DNA of 32,725 nucleotides, taken from positions 1 through 32,725 of the forward strand of contig SLBA01000084.1 in NCBI GenBank assembly GCA_007126575.1, in the 5' to 3' direction. The notes beneath the pieces were generated by a model that was not told the DNA's origin, did no database searches, and saw nothing but the letters and a program-made list of their open reading frames with translations. Positions 17,142 through 24,856 of the stretch are shown in pieces. Each line of letters starts with the position of its first letter. Position 1 is the first letter of the stretch. This DNA is from Gemmatimonadota bacterium. GTDB lineage: Bacteria; Gemmatimonadota; Gemmatimonadetes; Longimicrobiales; Gaopeijiaceae. The translations under genes were made by a program, and so were the position numbers.

Positions 17142-18698
17142 ATGACGACCGAGATCCGTTCGCTCGGAGCGCCCACGGCGCTGGCCCTTGCCGCAGTCGC
17201 GCTCGCCCCGTTGAACGCCCACGCCCAGGCACTGACCCTCAGCCCCGAGCGGACCCTGGAGCGGGAGAGTGCGGTCGCCAGCCTCGATTTCTCGTCCGAC
17301 GGTGCCCTCCTCCTGGTCGGCTCCGAGGAGGGCGATCTGGCCCTCTTCGATCCGGGTTCCGGGGAGGCCCTCCGAGAACTGAGAACCGACGCGGGACCCC
17401 TCCGCTTCGCGGGCTTCACCACCGGTGATACGGCGCTGGTGAGTGTCCACGAAGACGGTTCGATCCTGCACTTCGGCGTCGAGGGGGACGAGCCTCCGGC
17501 CCGGCTGAACACCGGGGACCGACCCACCCGGGTGGCCCTCGATACGGGGCGTCGATACCTGGCGGTCGCGACGACGGCCTCGACGATCGAGATCTTCGAC
17601 CTGCCGACGCGGCAGCGAATCGGGGTCATCGACGCGCGGGGCGATCTCGATGACCTCCTGCACCTGGGCTTCGACCGACTCGGCCGGCAGCTCCAGGCGG
17701 TCACGCAGCGGGGATCCGTCACCGCCTGGAACCCCTCGACGCTGCAGGTCCTGCGGCGGGTGACGCTGCGGGGCGAAGAGCTCTACGGATCGCGCTCGCT
17801 GGTGCACTCGGTCGGCGCGGATCGGAGCGCGAACGTGATCGTGGTCGCACTCGAGGAGGTCGCGCTGCCCAGGGGCGGGCTCCGAGGTCCCGCGCGCCCG
17901 GGAGACCTGGAGCGGCGGGATCAGCTGATCGTGTACGACTGGCACAGCGGGGCGGGGATCAAGGGTGTGCCGGTCCCCGACGGGGTGATCGAACACCTCG
18001 CCGTGGGCCCCGGGAACGATCACGCCGTGGTGAGCTACCGCGACCGGGTGAGTGTGATGGACCTGAGAGCGGCGGAGCGGGGGGCGCAGCTGACGGCGCC
18101 CGGACCGGTCACCCGCCTCGCGGTCTCTCCCGACGATGGGCGGCTCGCGGTGGGGACCGCCGACGGCCAGGTCGGCCTCTGGGAGATGGCGTACCGCCAG
18201 CCGGTCGCCGCCGACGAGCTCGACGAGGTCGTTCCCGGCCTCTCGGGCCGACTTCGGATCCTGGGCGATGACACGCCGGCGATCCGCCCCGAGGCGATGG
18301 AGGTGCCCGTGGTCGTGGCCGTCTTCCCCTTCGACGACCGTCAGGGAGACGAGAACATGCCCGCCATGGTCGCCGAGCTTCTGGTCACGCAGCTGGCCAA
18401 CTCCGAGCATGTCCGCCTGGTGGAGCGGCTCCGGATCGATGCGATTCTGGAGGAGCAGGAGCTTCAGCGTCAGGGCCTAACCGAGGCCAACGGCATCCGG
18501 CTCGGCCAGATCCTCAATGCCGACCTGATCGTCCTGGGAAGCATCGGCGCCTTCGGCACGAGCCACACCCTCAGCGCCCGCATCCTCGACACCGAGACAG
18601 GCGAGGCGATCAGCGGCCGCCAGGTGCTCTGCGAGGACTGTCGAGCCCAGGACTTCTTCGACCTGGTCCATCTTCTGGGCACCGCCATCGCGCGCTGA
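17142..18698 (+). CDS. Exported WD40 beta-propeller / CsgG-like fusion protein
   Basis: 518 aa. A signal peptide (cleavage near NAHA|Q) leads into a WD40-like propeller (about 35-380). The repeats are irregular, such as VASLDFSSDGALLLVGSEEGDLALFD and TRLAVSPDDGRLAVGTADGQVGLWE. A C-terminal CsgG/FlgO-like domain (about 390-518) begins VVVAVFPFDDRQG and includes LVERLRIDAILEEQ and ADLIVLGSIG. CsgG-type domains form or assist periplasmic/outer-membrane assemblies such as the curli pore; here the lipobox and long transmembrane hairpins of CsgG are not evident, so a pore is not assumed. The start is 4 bp after the barrel stop, suggesting a joint envelope function. Confidence 0.8.
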   Translation: MTTEIRSLGAPTALALAAVALAPLNAHAQALTLSPERTLERESAVASLDFSSDGALLLVGSEEGDLALFDPGSGEALRELRTDAGPLRFAGFTTGDTALVSVHEDGSILHFGVEGDEPPARLNTGDRPTRVALDTGRRYLAVATTASTIEIFDLPTRQRIGVIDARGDLDDLLHLGFDRLGRQLQAVTQRGSVTAWNPSTLQVLRRVTLRGEELYGSRSLVHSVGADRSANVIVVALEEVALPRGGLRGPARPGDLERRDQLIVYDWHSGAGIKGVPVPDGVIEHLAVGPGNDHAVVSYRDRVSVMDLRAAERGAQLTAPGPVTRLAVSPDDGRLAVGTADGQVGLWEMAYRQPVAADELDEVVPGLSGRLRILGDDTPAIRPEAMEVPVVVAVFPFDDRQGDENMPAMVAELLVTQLANSEHVRLVERLRIDAILEEQELQRQGLTEANGIRLGQILNADLIVLGSIGAFGTSHTLSARILDTETGEAISGRQVLCEDCRAQDFFDLVHLLGTAIAR

Positions 18699-18734
18699 CC
18701 CCGCGGTCACCGGTTCCCGCCGATCGTGTGGGGC

Positions 18735-18764
18735 TTGGCGCTCGGGCCGCATCTCCTGTAGGTT
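18735..18764 (+). promoter_or_regulatory. Possible promoter of the DUF885 lipoprotein gene
   Basis: TTGGCG (18735-18740), an 18-bp spacer and TAGGTT (18759-18764), 61 bp before the ATG at 18826. The spacer is one base longer than ideal and the -10 is off consensus. Confidence 0.35.
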
Positions 18765-18825
18765 GGCGCGTCCCCGAACCACAACGTGACCTCTTCCCGC
18801 ATACCCAGAATCCGGAGATCCGCCC

Positions 18826-20583
18826 ATGCGGCGTCCAGCGCTCCTCGTCGTACTGTTTGGCCTGCTGACCCTTCCGCTGCTCGCGGCCTGTGGAGGGTTG
18901 ACCGAAGAAGAGGCCCATCGCCAGGCGTATCACACCCTGGTCGATGACTTTCTCGCCTGGCACTTCGCCGACAATCCGGTGCGCGCCACCCGGCTGGGCA
19001 TTCACGACCACAACCACGCGCTTCCGGACATGAGCCGCGAGGCGCACGAGCGTCGGGCGGCGGACCTGAACCAGTGGCTCCGCAGCTTCGGTGCGATCGA
19101 CCCCGAGATGCTGGAGCTCGACGACCGGCTCGATTTTCAGGTGCTCGATCATGCGATCCGTGCCGAGCTCCTCGAGATCGAGGAGATCCGCTGGTGGACA
19201 AAGCAGCCCTCGATCTACATCGGGACGATTTCGGGTGGGATCTCGGTCATGGCGGATCGCAGCTTCGCTCCCATCGAGGAGCGTGCGCGCCACATCCTGA
19301 CCCGGCAGGGCCAGGTGGGCAGGATCCTGGCGGCGGCCCGCGAGAACCTGGGCGAGGTGCCCCGGCTCTGGGCGGAGTCGGCGGTCTCGCAGGCACGGGG
19401 AACGGCGCGGTATCTCAGGGAGGACCTCGTCCGGGCCCTCGACGATCAGGGGCTCGAGGAGGCCTCTCTGGAGCTTCGGTCCCAGCTGCAGCGAAACAGC
19501 CAGGCGGTGGCGGACTCGATCGACGCCTTCGCCGACTGGCTCGAGAGCGACCTGCTGCCGCGGGCCGACGGCGACTTCCGGCTCGGGACGGAGCTTTTCG
19601 AGCGCAAGCTGTGGCTGGACGAGCACGTGGAGCTGACGGTCGACGAACTCCGCGAGATCAACGAGCGCGAGATCGAGCGCTACCACGAGTGGATCGCCGA
19701 GGTGGCGGCCGAGATCGACCCCGATCGCGATCCGACCGACGTCATGGCCGAGATCACTTCGGAGTTCCCGTCGGAAGACGAGCTCGTGGAGACGGCGGAG
19801 CGCTACCAGGACGAGCTCCAGGAGTTCATCCGCACGAACGAGATCGTGACCCTCCCGTCCGACGATCAGCCCACCGTCCGCGAGACCCCGGACTACGCCC
19901 GGGGGGGCTTCGCCTCGATGAGCATGCCGGGACCCTTCGAGACCGAGGCGACCGAGGCCTACTACAACATCACCAACGTGCTCCCCGGCTGGACCGACGA
20001 GCAGAAGCGCGAGCACCTGACCTACTTCAACTACCCCGGACTGCTGGGGATCACGGTGCACGAGTCTTTTCCCGGGCACTTCGTGGACTTCCTCTACCGG
20101 CCCATGATCGAGTCGAGGGTCCGAAAGGTCTTCAACTGGGGCTCGCTCTCCGAGGGCTGGGCCCACTACGCCGAGCAGATGATGGTCGACGAGGGCCTCG
20201 GCGACGGGGATCCCGCGATCCGACTCGGGCAGCTGCGTCGGGCCGTGCAGCGGCATGCCCGCTGGTATGCCGGGCTCGAGATGCACGCCTTCGGGGAGAC
20301 CGTCGAGGGGGCCACCGAGCGCTACCGGGAGATCGCGTACTTCGCCTACTTCCCGGCGCTCCAGGAGGTGGAACGGGGCACCCGGAACCCGACCTACCTC
20401 TACTATGCGCTCGGCCGCATGCAGATCCTGCAGCTCCGCGAGGACTACCGGGCGCATCTCGAGGAACAGGGAGAGACCTTCTCGCTCCAGGAATTCCACG
20501 ACCGGTTCCTGCAGATCGGGCTTCCCGTGGCGCTCGCCCGCCAGGTCCTGATCCCGGGCGACGACCGGGCGTCGCTGCGGTAG
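18826..20583 (+). CDS. DUF885 family lipoprotein, putative metallopeptidase
   Basis: 585 aa. The leader ends in a lipobox LLAAC with Cys22, so the protein should be lipid-anchored in the envelope. The rest matches DUF885 proteins: an early FADNPVRATRLGIHDHN segment, RETPDYARGGFASM and the diagnostic THE-type motif TVHESFPGHF (His412, Glu413, His418), thought to be a zinc-peptidase-like site. Further matches are SEGWAHYAEQMM and the late YALGRMQILQLREDY. Length is typical for the family. CCGGAG precedes the ATG at 18826. Substrate is unknown; members are usually annotated as peptidase-like. It converges with the M24 gene, with 9 bp between stops. Confidence 0.9.
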   Translation: MRRPALLVVLFGLLTLPLLAACGGLTEEEAHRQAYHTLVDDFLAWHFADNPVRATRLGIHDHNHALPDMSREAHERRAADLNQWLRSFGAIDPEMLELDDRLDFQVLDHAIRAELLEIEEIRWWTKQPSIYIGTISGGISVMADRSFAPIEERARHILTRQGQVGRILAAARENLGEVPRLWAESAVSQARGTARYLREDLVRALDDQGLEEASLELRSQLQRNSQAVADSIDAFADWLESDLLPRADGDFRLGTELFERKLWLDEHVELTVDELREINEREIERYHEWIAEVAAEIDPDRDPTDVMAEITSEFPSEDELVETAERYQDELQEFIRTNEIVTLPSDDQPTVRETPDYARGGFASMSMPGPFETEATEAYYNITNVLPGWTDEQKREHLTYFNYPGLLGITVHESFPGHFVDFLYRPMIESRVRKVFNWGSLSEGWAHYAEQMMVDEGLGDGDPAIRLGQLRRAVQRHARWYAGLEMHAFGETVEGATERYREIAYFAYFPALQEVERGTRNPTYLYYALGRMQILQLREDYRAHLEEQGETFSLQEFHDRFLQIGLPVALARQVLIPGDDRASLR

Positions 20584-20592
20584 AGGACTCCG

Positions 20593-21993
20593 CTACCAGA
20601 CCAGGTGGAACTGCTCCTGGCGTCGGAAGACCCAGTGGCGCTCGCCGGCCTCGTCGAGGTAGGCCTCTTCTTCCTGGCGGCAGCTCACCGCCTTGTCGTC
20701 CCACTCGGGGATCGGGACCGTGGCCTGCAGCTCGATGGAGTGCCAGGTGGACGGGCGCAGCACCACGTCGCCGCGCACCGGCACCCCCTCCTGGGCGTCC
20801 CAGCGCCCGATGAGCGGGCCGGCGCCGTGTCCGTGGTCGCCGATCGGATGCGTGTAGACCGTGCCGTCGATCCCCTCGTCTTCCATCCGCGCCAGCGTCG
20901 AGGTGAGGATCTCGTTTCCGGTCCGACCCGGCTCCATTTCCTCGAGGAGCAGGTCCTGCATCCGGTTCGAGACAGCCAGGCAGGCCTGGAGCCCTGCCGG
21001 GACCCCGGTTTCGCCCTCGCGCAGGACATAGCCGTTGTGCTGGGTATCGGTCGTGAGCCCCATGAAGTCGAGGCCCACATCGGTCCAGATCAGGTCGCCG
21101 CGCTCGATCACCACCGGGCCGGACGCCGGCAGGTCGCCGGCCCGCTGCACCGAGACCGAGGGCTGGAACCAGGTGGTCATTCCCATCTCGCGGATCTTCT
21201 CGCGAAACCACCAGACCACGTCGTCGGTCGTCGTGACCCCCGGTTCGATGACGGCGTTCGAGAAGGCCTCGGAGATCATCGCGTGGACGGTCTCCATCAT
21301 CTGTCGGTATCGCGGCATCATGGCGGGGATCCGGTGCGCGATGTAGTCGATCGCCAGGCGAGGCTCCCGCTCCACCCGATCCACGTACGGCCCGAGGGCG
21401 CGCTCGAGCGCCTCGCGCTCCCCGGCGTGCAGACCGTCGGCGAAGGCATGCTCCTCGTCGATGTTCAGGACGATGTTGTCGGGGTCGCGCTCCTCGACCA
21501 GTTCCCGAAAGAGGCGCCACTGCTCATCGCCCCACAGCTCGGCGTCTCCCCCTGTGGGCGCGGGCCGCTCCGAACGGTAGATGGTATAGATGCCGCCCTG
21601 GCCGGTTCCCCCGAGTGCGATCCGCTCCACCCCCTCGTCCCGACCGCGGTCATGGAAGACGTAGATCGAGCGTCGTCGGGCCGCGAAGGTCGTGGGAGAG
21701 GTGATCGAGAAGAAGACCGGGTCCTCGGCGTACTCGCGCTGGGAGATAACCCACATCGAGACACCGTACTCGCGCATCAGCCGGGGAATGACTTCGGTCA
21801 CTCGCTCCTCGACCCACGCCTGCTGTTCGGCGGCGAGTTCGCGCAGCGGGGGAAAGGTGTGGTAACGGGCGGGGGCCTCGGACTCGTGGGGCACGACTCC
21901 CGGTTCCTGGGACTGGATCGACGCGGGCAGGGTGATCGATCCCACGAGGACGGCGACCGGGAGGAGCCGGAGGACGGAGCGAAGAGTCGGCAT
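20593..21993 (-). CDS. Exported M24-family metallopeptidase-like protein
   Basis: 466 aa. A signal peptide (MPTLRSVLRLLPVAVLVG, cleavage near IQS|Q) precedes an N-terminal creatinase-like domain and a C-terminal pita-bread M24 domain. Metal-binding residues can be matched: Asp303 in WTDVGLDF, Asp316 in TTDTQ, the His cluster HPIGDHGHGAGP (about 382-390), Glu in WHSIELQ, and an EEEA near the C-terminus. This suggests an Xaa-Pro aminopeptidase-like dimetal enzyme of the periplasm, though the last ligand is less certain. The frame is open far upstream (to 22302), but the hydrophobic leader fixes the start at 21993. It converges with the DUF885 lipoprotein gene, another putative exported peptidase. 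Confidence 0.85.
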   Translation of the reverse strand: MPTLRSVLRLLPVAVLVGSITLPASIQSQEPGVVPHESEAPARYHTFPPLRELAAEQQAWVEERVTEVIPRLMREYGVSMWVISQREYAEDPVFFSITSPTTFAARRRSIYVFHDRGRDEGVERIALGGTGQGGIYTIYRSERPAPTGGDAELWGDEQWRLFRELVEERDPDNIVLNIDEEHAFADGLHAGEREALERALGPYVDRVEREPRLAIDYIAHRIPAMMPRYRQMMETVHAMISEAFSNAVIEPGVTTTDDVVWWFREKIREMGMTTWFQPSVSVQRAGDLPASGPVVIERGDLIWTDVGLDFMGLTTDTQHNGYVLREGETGVPAGLQACLAVSNRMQDLLLEEMEPGRTGNEILTSTLARMEDEGIDGTVYTHPIGDHGHGAGPLIGRWDAQEGVPVRGDVVLRPSTWHSIELQATVPIPEWDDKAVSCRQEEEAYLDEAGERHWVFRRQEQFHLVW

Positions 21994-22159
21994 ATGCGGG
22001 GCACCGGAAAGAGGGGTACGGGGGCAGCGGAAGGACCGTGGCTCGAAGTGCGGGGTGACAGGGCACCCGGGGCCAAGATAGGTTCCGGGTGGGAACGCCG
22101 CAGCCCCCACACGTGTTTTCCAACCGAGACGGCTTCGATCCCCCGCGCCCCGAGCTGAC

Positions 22160-22531
22160 ATGTCCAGTCCCGAAACCGCCCAGCCCGCGATCGATGAGGC
22201 CCCTTCGAGCCCGACGATCCGCCTGACCCCCGCCGCGATCGAGAAAGTGCGCGAAATGCTCGAAGAGGAGGACCTTCTCGAAACGGGTGGGCTCCGCCTC
22301 ACCGCCCGGCACGGTGCCGGCTGCTCGGCTCCGCTTCAGTTCGGGATGATCCTCGAATTCGAGCCCGGCCCCGGCGACGAGGTCCTCGAGGGCAACGGGA
22401 TTCGGCTCTTCATCGACACCCGGAGTTCGTGGTCGCTCGACGGGCTGATGGTCGACTATGTGGACACGCCCGGGATGGGCGAGGGCTTCGCCTTCCGCCA
22501 CCCCAGGGGCGTCGGCGGTCGGGCCTGCTGA
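22160..22531 (+). CDS. IscA/HesB-like protein with incomplete cysteine set
   Basis: 123 aa. The sequence follows the A-type Fe-S carrier fold: IRLTPAAIEKVREML, GLRLTARHGAGCS, FGMILEFEPGPGDEV, IRLFIDTRSSWSLDGLMVDYV and GEGFAFRHP. IscA-like proteins normally bind iron or Fe-S with one Cys in the GGCSG loop and a C-terminal C-x-C. Here Cys55 is retained, but the C-terminal pair is replaced by a single terminal Cys123 (GGRAC). Cluster binding may therefore be altered or lost. A cytosolic protein with an unusually long N-terminus (about 18 Pro/Ser-rich residues). It is transcribed divergently from the M24 gene. Confidence 0.78.
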   Translation: MSSPETAQPAIDEAPSSPTIRLTPAAIEKVREMLEEEDLLETGGLRLTARHGAGCSAPLQFGMILEFEPGPGDEVLEGNGIRLFIDTRSSWSLDGLMVDYVDTPGMGEGFAFRHPRGVGGRAC

Positions 22532-22553
22532 CGGCGGGCGGGCGGTCACGACG

Positions 22554-22582
22554 TTGACGTAGACCCCTCCGACCTTCAGGTT
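22554..22582 (+). promoter_or_regulatory. Possible promoter of the small membrane protein at 22627
   Basis: TTGACG (22554-22559), a 17-bp spacer and CAGGTT (22577-22582), 44 bp before the ATG. The -35 is near consensus and the -10 weak. Confidence 0.35.
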
Positions 22583-22626
22583 GCGCGGCGAATCCCGATT
22601 CACGCTCACCTGGTCCGGAGGATCCG

Positions 22627-22863
22627 ATGGAACTCGATACACGCCCGCTGACGGTCGGCGACTGGATGCTGACCCTTCTGGTCCTGGCCATCCCCCTGGT
22701 CAACATCGCCATGTACCTGTTCTGGGCGATCTCGGACTCCGGAAACATCAACCGCAAGCGCTTCTGTCAAGCCTCGCTGATCTGGTTCCTGATCATCTTC
22801 GGGGTCAGCTTCGGGGCCGCGATCTTACTTGGGGGACTCGGGATGATGGGCGCGATGCTCTGA
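22627..22863 (+). CDS. Small two-helix membrane protein
   Basis: 78 aa with two transmembrane segments (about 12-36 and 50-76) separated by a polar loop, SDSGNINRKRF. The pattern MLTLLVLAIPLVNIAMYLFWA...N.NRKRFCQA resembles small uncharacterised membrane proteins of many bacteria, but I cannot name a function. GGAGG ends 5 bases before the ATG, strong support for a real start. It converges with mscL, with 4 bp between stops. Confidence 0.8.
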   Translation: MELDTRPLTVGDWMLTLLVLAIPLVNIAMYLFWAISDSGNINRKRFCQASLIWFLIIFGVSFGAAILLGGLGMMGAML

Positions 22864-22867
22864 CCCA

Positions 22868-23275
22868 TCAGCCCGCGCGGCTCTGCAGGAGATCCCGGAT
22901 CTCGGTCAGGAGCTTCTCTTCGGCCGAAGGCTCAGGGGGCGCCGGTGCGGCTTCCTCCTTGGCCTCTTCCTTCCGCTTCATCCGGTTGAAGCTGCGGACG
23001 AGCATGAAGACCGCGAAGGCCACGATCAGAAATGAGATCAGCGCGTTGATGAACAGTCCGATCCCGATCGTGACGGCCTCGCCCTCCGGACTGGTGCCCA
23101 CCTGGATCGCGATGTCGGCAAAATCCACCCCGCCGAGCAGGAGGCCGACCGGGGGCATGATCACGTCGTTGACCAGCGACTGCACCACGGTTCCGAAGGC
23201 GGCACCGATGATGATTCCCACCGCCATGTCCAGGACGTTGCCCTTGACCGCGAACTCCTTGAACTCGTTCAGCAT
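22868..23275 (-). CDS. mscL: Large-conductance mechanosensitive channel MscL
   Basis: A homopentameric inner-membrane channel that opens under high membrane tension to release solutes during hypo-osmotic shock. At 135 aa it matches E. coli MscL (136). The N-terminal amphipathic helix [20 protein letters not shown] leads into TM1 with the gate-region pattern [24 protein letters not shown] periplasmic loop follows, then TM2 ([20 protein letters not shown]) and a charged C-terminal helix with a Glu/Ala/Pro-rich linker. AGGAG and GAGG stand just before the ATG. It has its own good promoter (23352-23380). Confidence 0.97.
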   Translation of the reverse strand: MLNEFKEFAVKGNVLDMAVGIIIGAAFGTVVQSLVNDVIMPPVGLLLGGVDFADIAIQVGTSPEGEAVTIGIGLFINALISFLIVAFAVFMLVRSFNRMKRKEEAKEEAAPAPPEPSAEEKLLTEIRDLLQSRAG

Positions 23276-23351
23276 CGATCCTCACTCCTGGAAGTCGGGC
23301 TCGAAGTAGCGGAGGGCTTGTCGGGTAGGCCCGGCCGCATGCGACCCGCCG

Positions 23352-23380
23352 ATACTAGCAGGCATGGCCGTACATGGCAA
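23352..23380 (-). promoter_or_regulatory. Sigma-70-like promoter of mscL
   Basis: On the minus strand, TTGCCA (23380-23375), a 17-bp spacer and TAGTAT (23357-23352), about 75 bp upstream of the mscL ATG. Both hexamers are near consensus and the spacing is optimal; this is the best housekeeping-type promoter in the window. Confidence 0.5.
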
Positions 23381-23425
23381 AGCGACGGTGATGGAGGGCG
23401 TGTCGTTCGTCAAGACGGTTCCGAC

Positions 23426-24250
23426 TCAGGGAGTCGCCCGTCTTCCATGTGCGACTACGAAGGTCCCCGGGATCCGGTATCCGTCCGTCGCGTGGAAGGG
23501 CTCGATCGACTGCAGATATTCGCGCTGGACGGCCTCGCGGATCTCCGGCTCGAACCGACTGTAGGCCATGGCGACCGGACCGCCGACGAAGGCCGCCTCG
23601 AGCGCGGCCTCGGCCGTGGGGAAGTGAAGGGTGGTGTCGATCCGCCGCTCCGCCAGATCGTCGAACCCGGCCCGGGCCATCACGTCCCGCAGGGCCTCTC
23701 CGGTACCGAGCTGGAAAAAGAGTGGGCAGACCTCGGTCCGGACGCGCGCGTCGACGATCGGAAAGACCTCGGCCCACCCGCAGGCGCTTCGTTCACCCCA
23801 GACACTTGCGACCGCCCGGCCCCCGGGACGCAGGACCCTCGCCATCTCGCGCAGCGCCGCGTCGGGGTCCGGCACGTACATGAGCCCCAGTGACGCGATG
23901 GCGACGTCGAAGTCCTCGTCGTCCAGCCCCAGCGCTTCGGCGTCCCTGCGTTCGAAGGTGACCCGGTCCGCCATCTCTGCCGGGAGGGCCTCGCGCGCCC
24001 TCTCGATCATGCCCTCCGAGAGATCGGTTGCGACGACACGTCCGGATGGGCCCACGGCCTCGGCCGCACGCACGGTCACCAGCCCCGATCCGCATGCGAC
24101 CTCGAGCACCTCGTCACCGGGCCGCAGCGCCGCCATCTCCAGAAGCGCGTTCTGCGCCGGCTCGAGTGGCTGGCTCCAGGCTCGATCGTAGACCTCCGAC
24201 GCCCGGTCCCATCCGTACCGCTGCACTCGAAGTTGAAGTCTGGCATCCAT
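23426..24250 (-). CDS. Class I SAM-dependent methyltransferase
   Basis: 274 aa. Motif I VLEVACGSGLVTV (residues 48-60) and the acidic ribose-binding residue in VVATDLSEGM identify a Rossmann-type methyltransferase of the UbiE/Methyltransf_11 kind. Later motifs are FDVAIASLGLMYVPDPDAALREMARVL and a C-terminal lid. The methyl acceptor cannot be deduced. The ATG at 24250 lies 2 bp after the stop of the OsmC gene, so translation is probably coupled; the longer open frame upstream is a shadow of osmC. It is the last gene of a three-gene minus-strand operon. Confidence 0.88.
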   Translation of the reverse strand: MDARLQLRVQRYGWDRASEVYDRAWSQPLEPAQNALLEMAALRPGDEVLEVACGSGLVTVRAAEAVGPSGRVVATDLSEGMIERAREALPAEMADRVTFERRDAEALGLDDEDFDVAIASLGLMYVPDPDAALREMARVLRPGGRAVASVWGERSACGWAEVFPIVDARVRTEVCPLFFQLGTGEALRDVMARAGFDDLAERRIDTTLHFPTAEAALEAAFVGGPVAMAYSRFEPEIREAVQREYLQSIEPFHATDGYRIPGTFVVAHGRRATP

Positions 24251-24252
24251 AC

Positions 24253-24840
24253 TCAGGGCTCCCTGGCGTCGGGGTGATTGGAGGGGGACGAGGCGGAGCG
24301 CAGGGGGGTCTCGGTACCGGGCTTCCGGATCCGCACCTCTCTGCGAAGCTCCTGTGGTTCGCGGAAGAGTGTCAGATAGGGACTGCGGACTTCGGCCAGG
24401 TCCAGCACTTCGCGCACCTCGGCCTCGGGCGCCGGACTCTGGACGTGCACGATCCATCGGATCGTCCGATAAGCCGGTGAATCGTCTCCGATGCCGAACT
24501 GGGCGCGGGTGTCGTAGTCGGCCTGCACCTCGACCTCGAGCTCGGTGATCGGGACCCCCGCGTGGGCGGCCCACAACGAATACCCGATCGCAAGACAGCT
24601 CGCGAGCGAGGCGCGTCCGAATACCCCCGGGTCCGGTCCCTCGGCGGAGCCGCCGGCCTTCGAGGGCATGTCGGCCGTGAAGCTCCAGGCACCGTCCTCA
24701 ACCTGACAGGTCAGGCCCTCTCGAATGCGTGCACGGGTCGATGCGGTGCCGCGGCCGAACGAGTCCATCCGCTCGAGCGCGGCGTGGATCCGATCCACTG
24801 AGGCGCGGATACGGGTCGCATGGGGATCGGGTTCGTTCAT
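24253..24840 (-). CDS. OsmC family protein
   Basis: 195 aa. OsmC/Ohr-family fold: central EGPDPGVFGRASLASCLAIGY with the conserved Cys82, then ITELEVEVQADYDTRAQFGI and a C-terminal SPYLTLFREP segment. OsmC and Ohr reduce organic hydroperoxides with two cysteines. The second position, normally in a helix before the last strands, shows no Cys here, so peroxidase activity is uncertain and it may belong to a one-Cys subgroup. AAGGTG lies upstream of the ATG at 24840. It is 16 bp downstream of the nitroreductase-like gene and 2 bp upstream of the methyltransferase. Confidence 0.86.
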   Translation of the reverse strand: MNEPDPHATRIRASVDRIHAALERMDSFGRGTASTRARIREGLTCQVEDGAWSFTADMPSKAGGSAEGPDPGVFGRASLASCLAIGYSLWAAHAGVPITELEVEVQADYDTRAQFGIGDDSPAYRTIRWIVHVQSPAPEAEVREVLDLAEVRSPYLTLFREPQELRREVRIRKPGTETPLRSASSPSNHPDAREP

Positions 24841-24856
24841 TCCGGCACCTTTTGGG

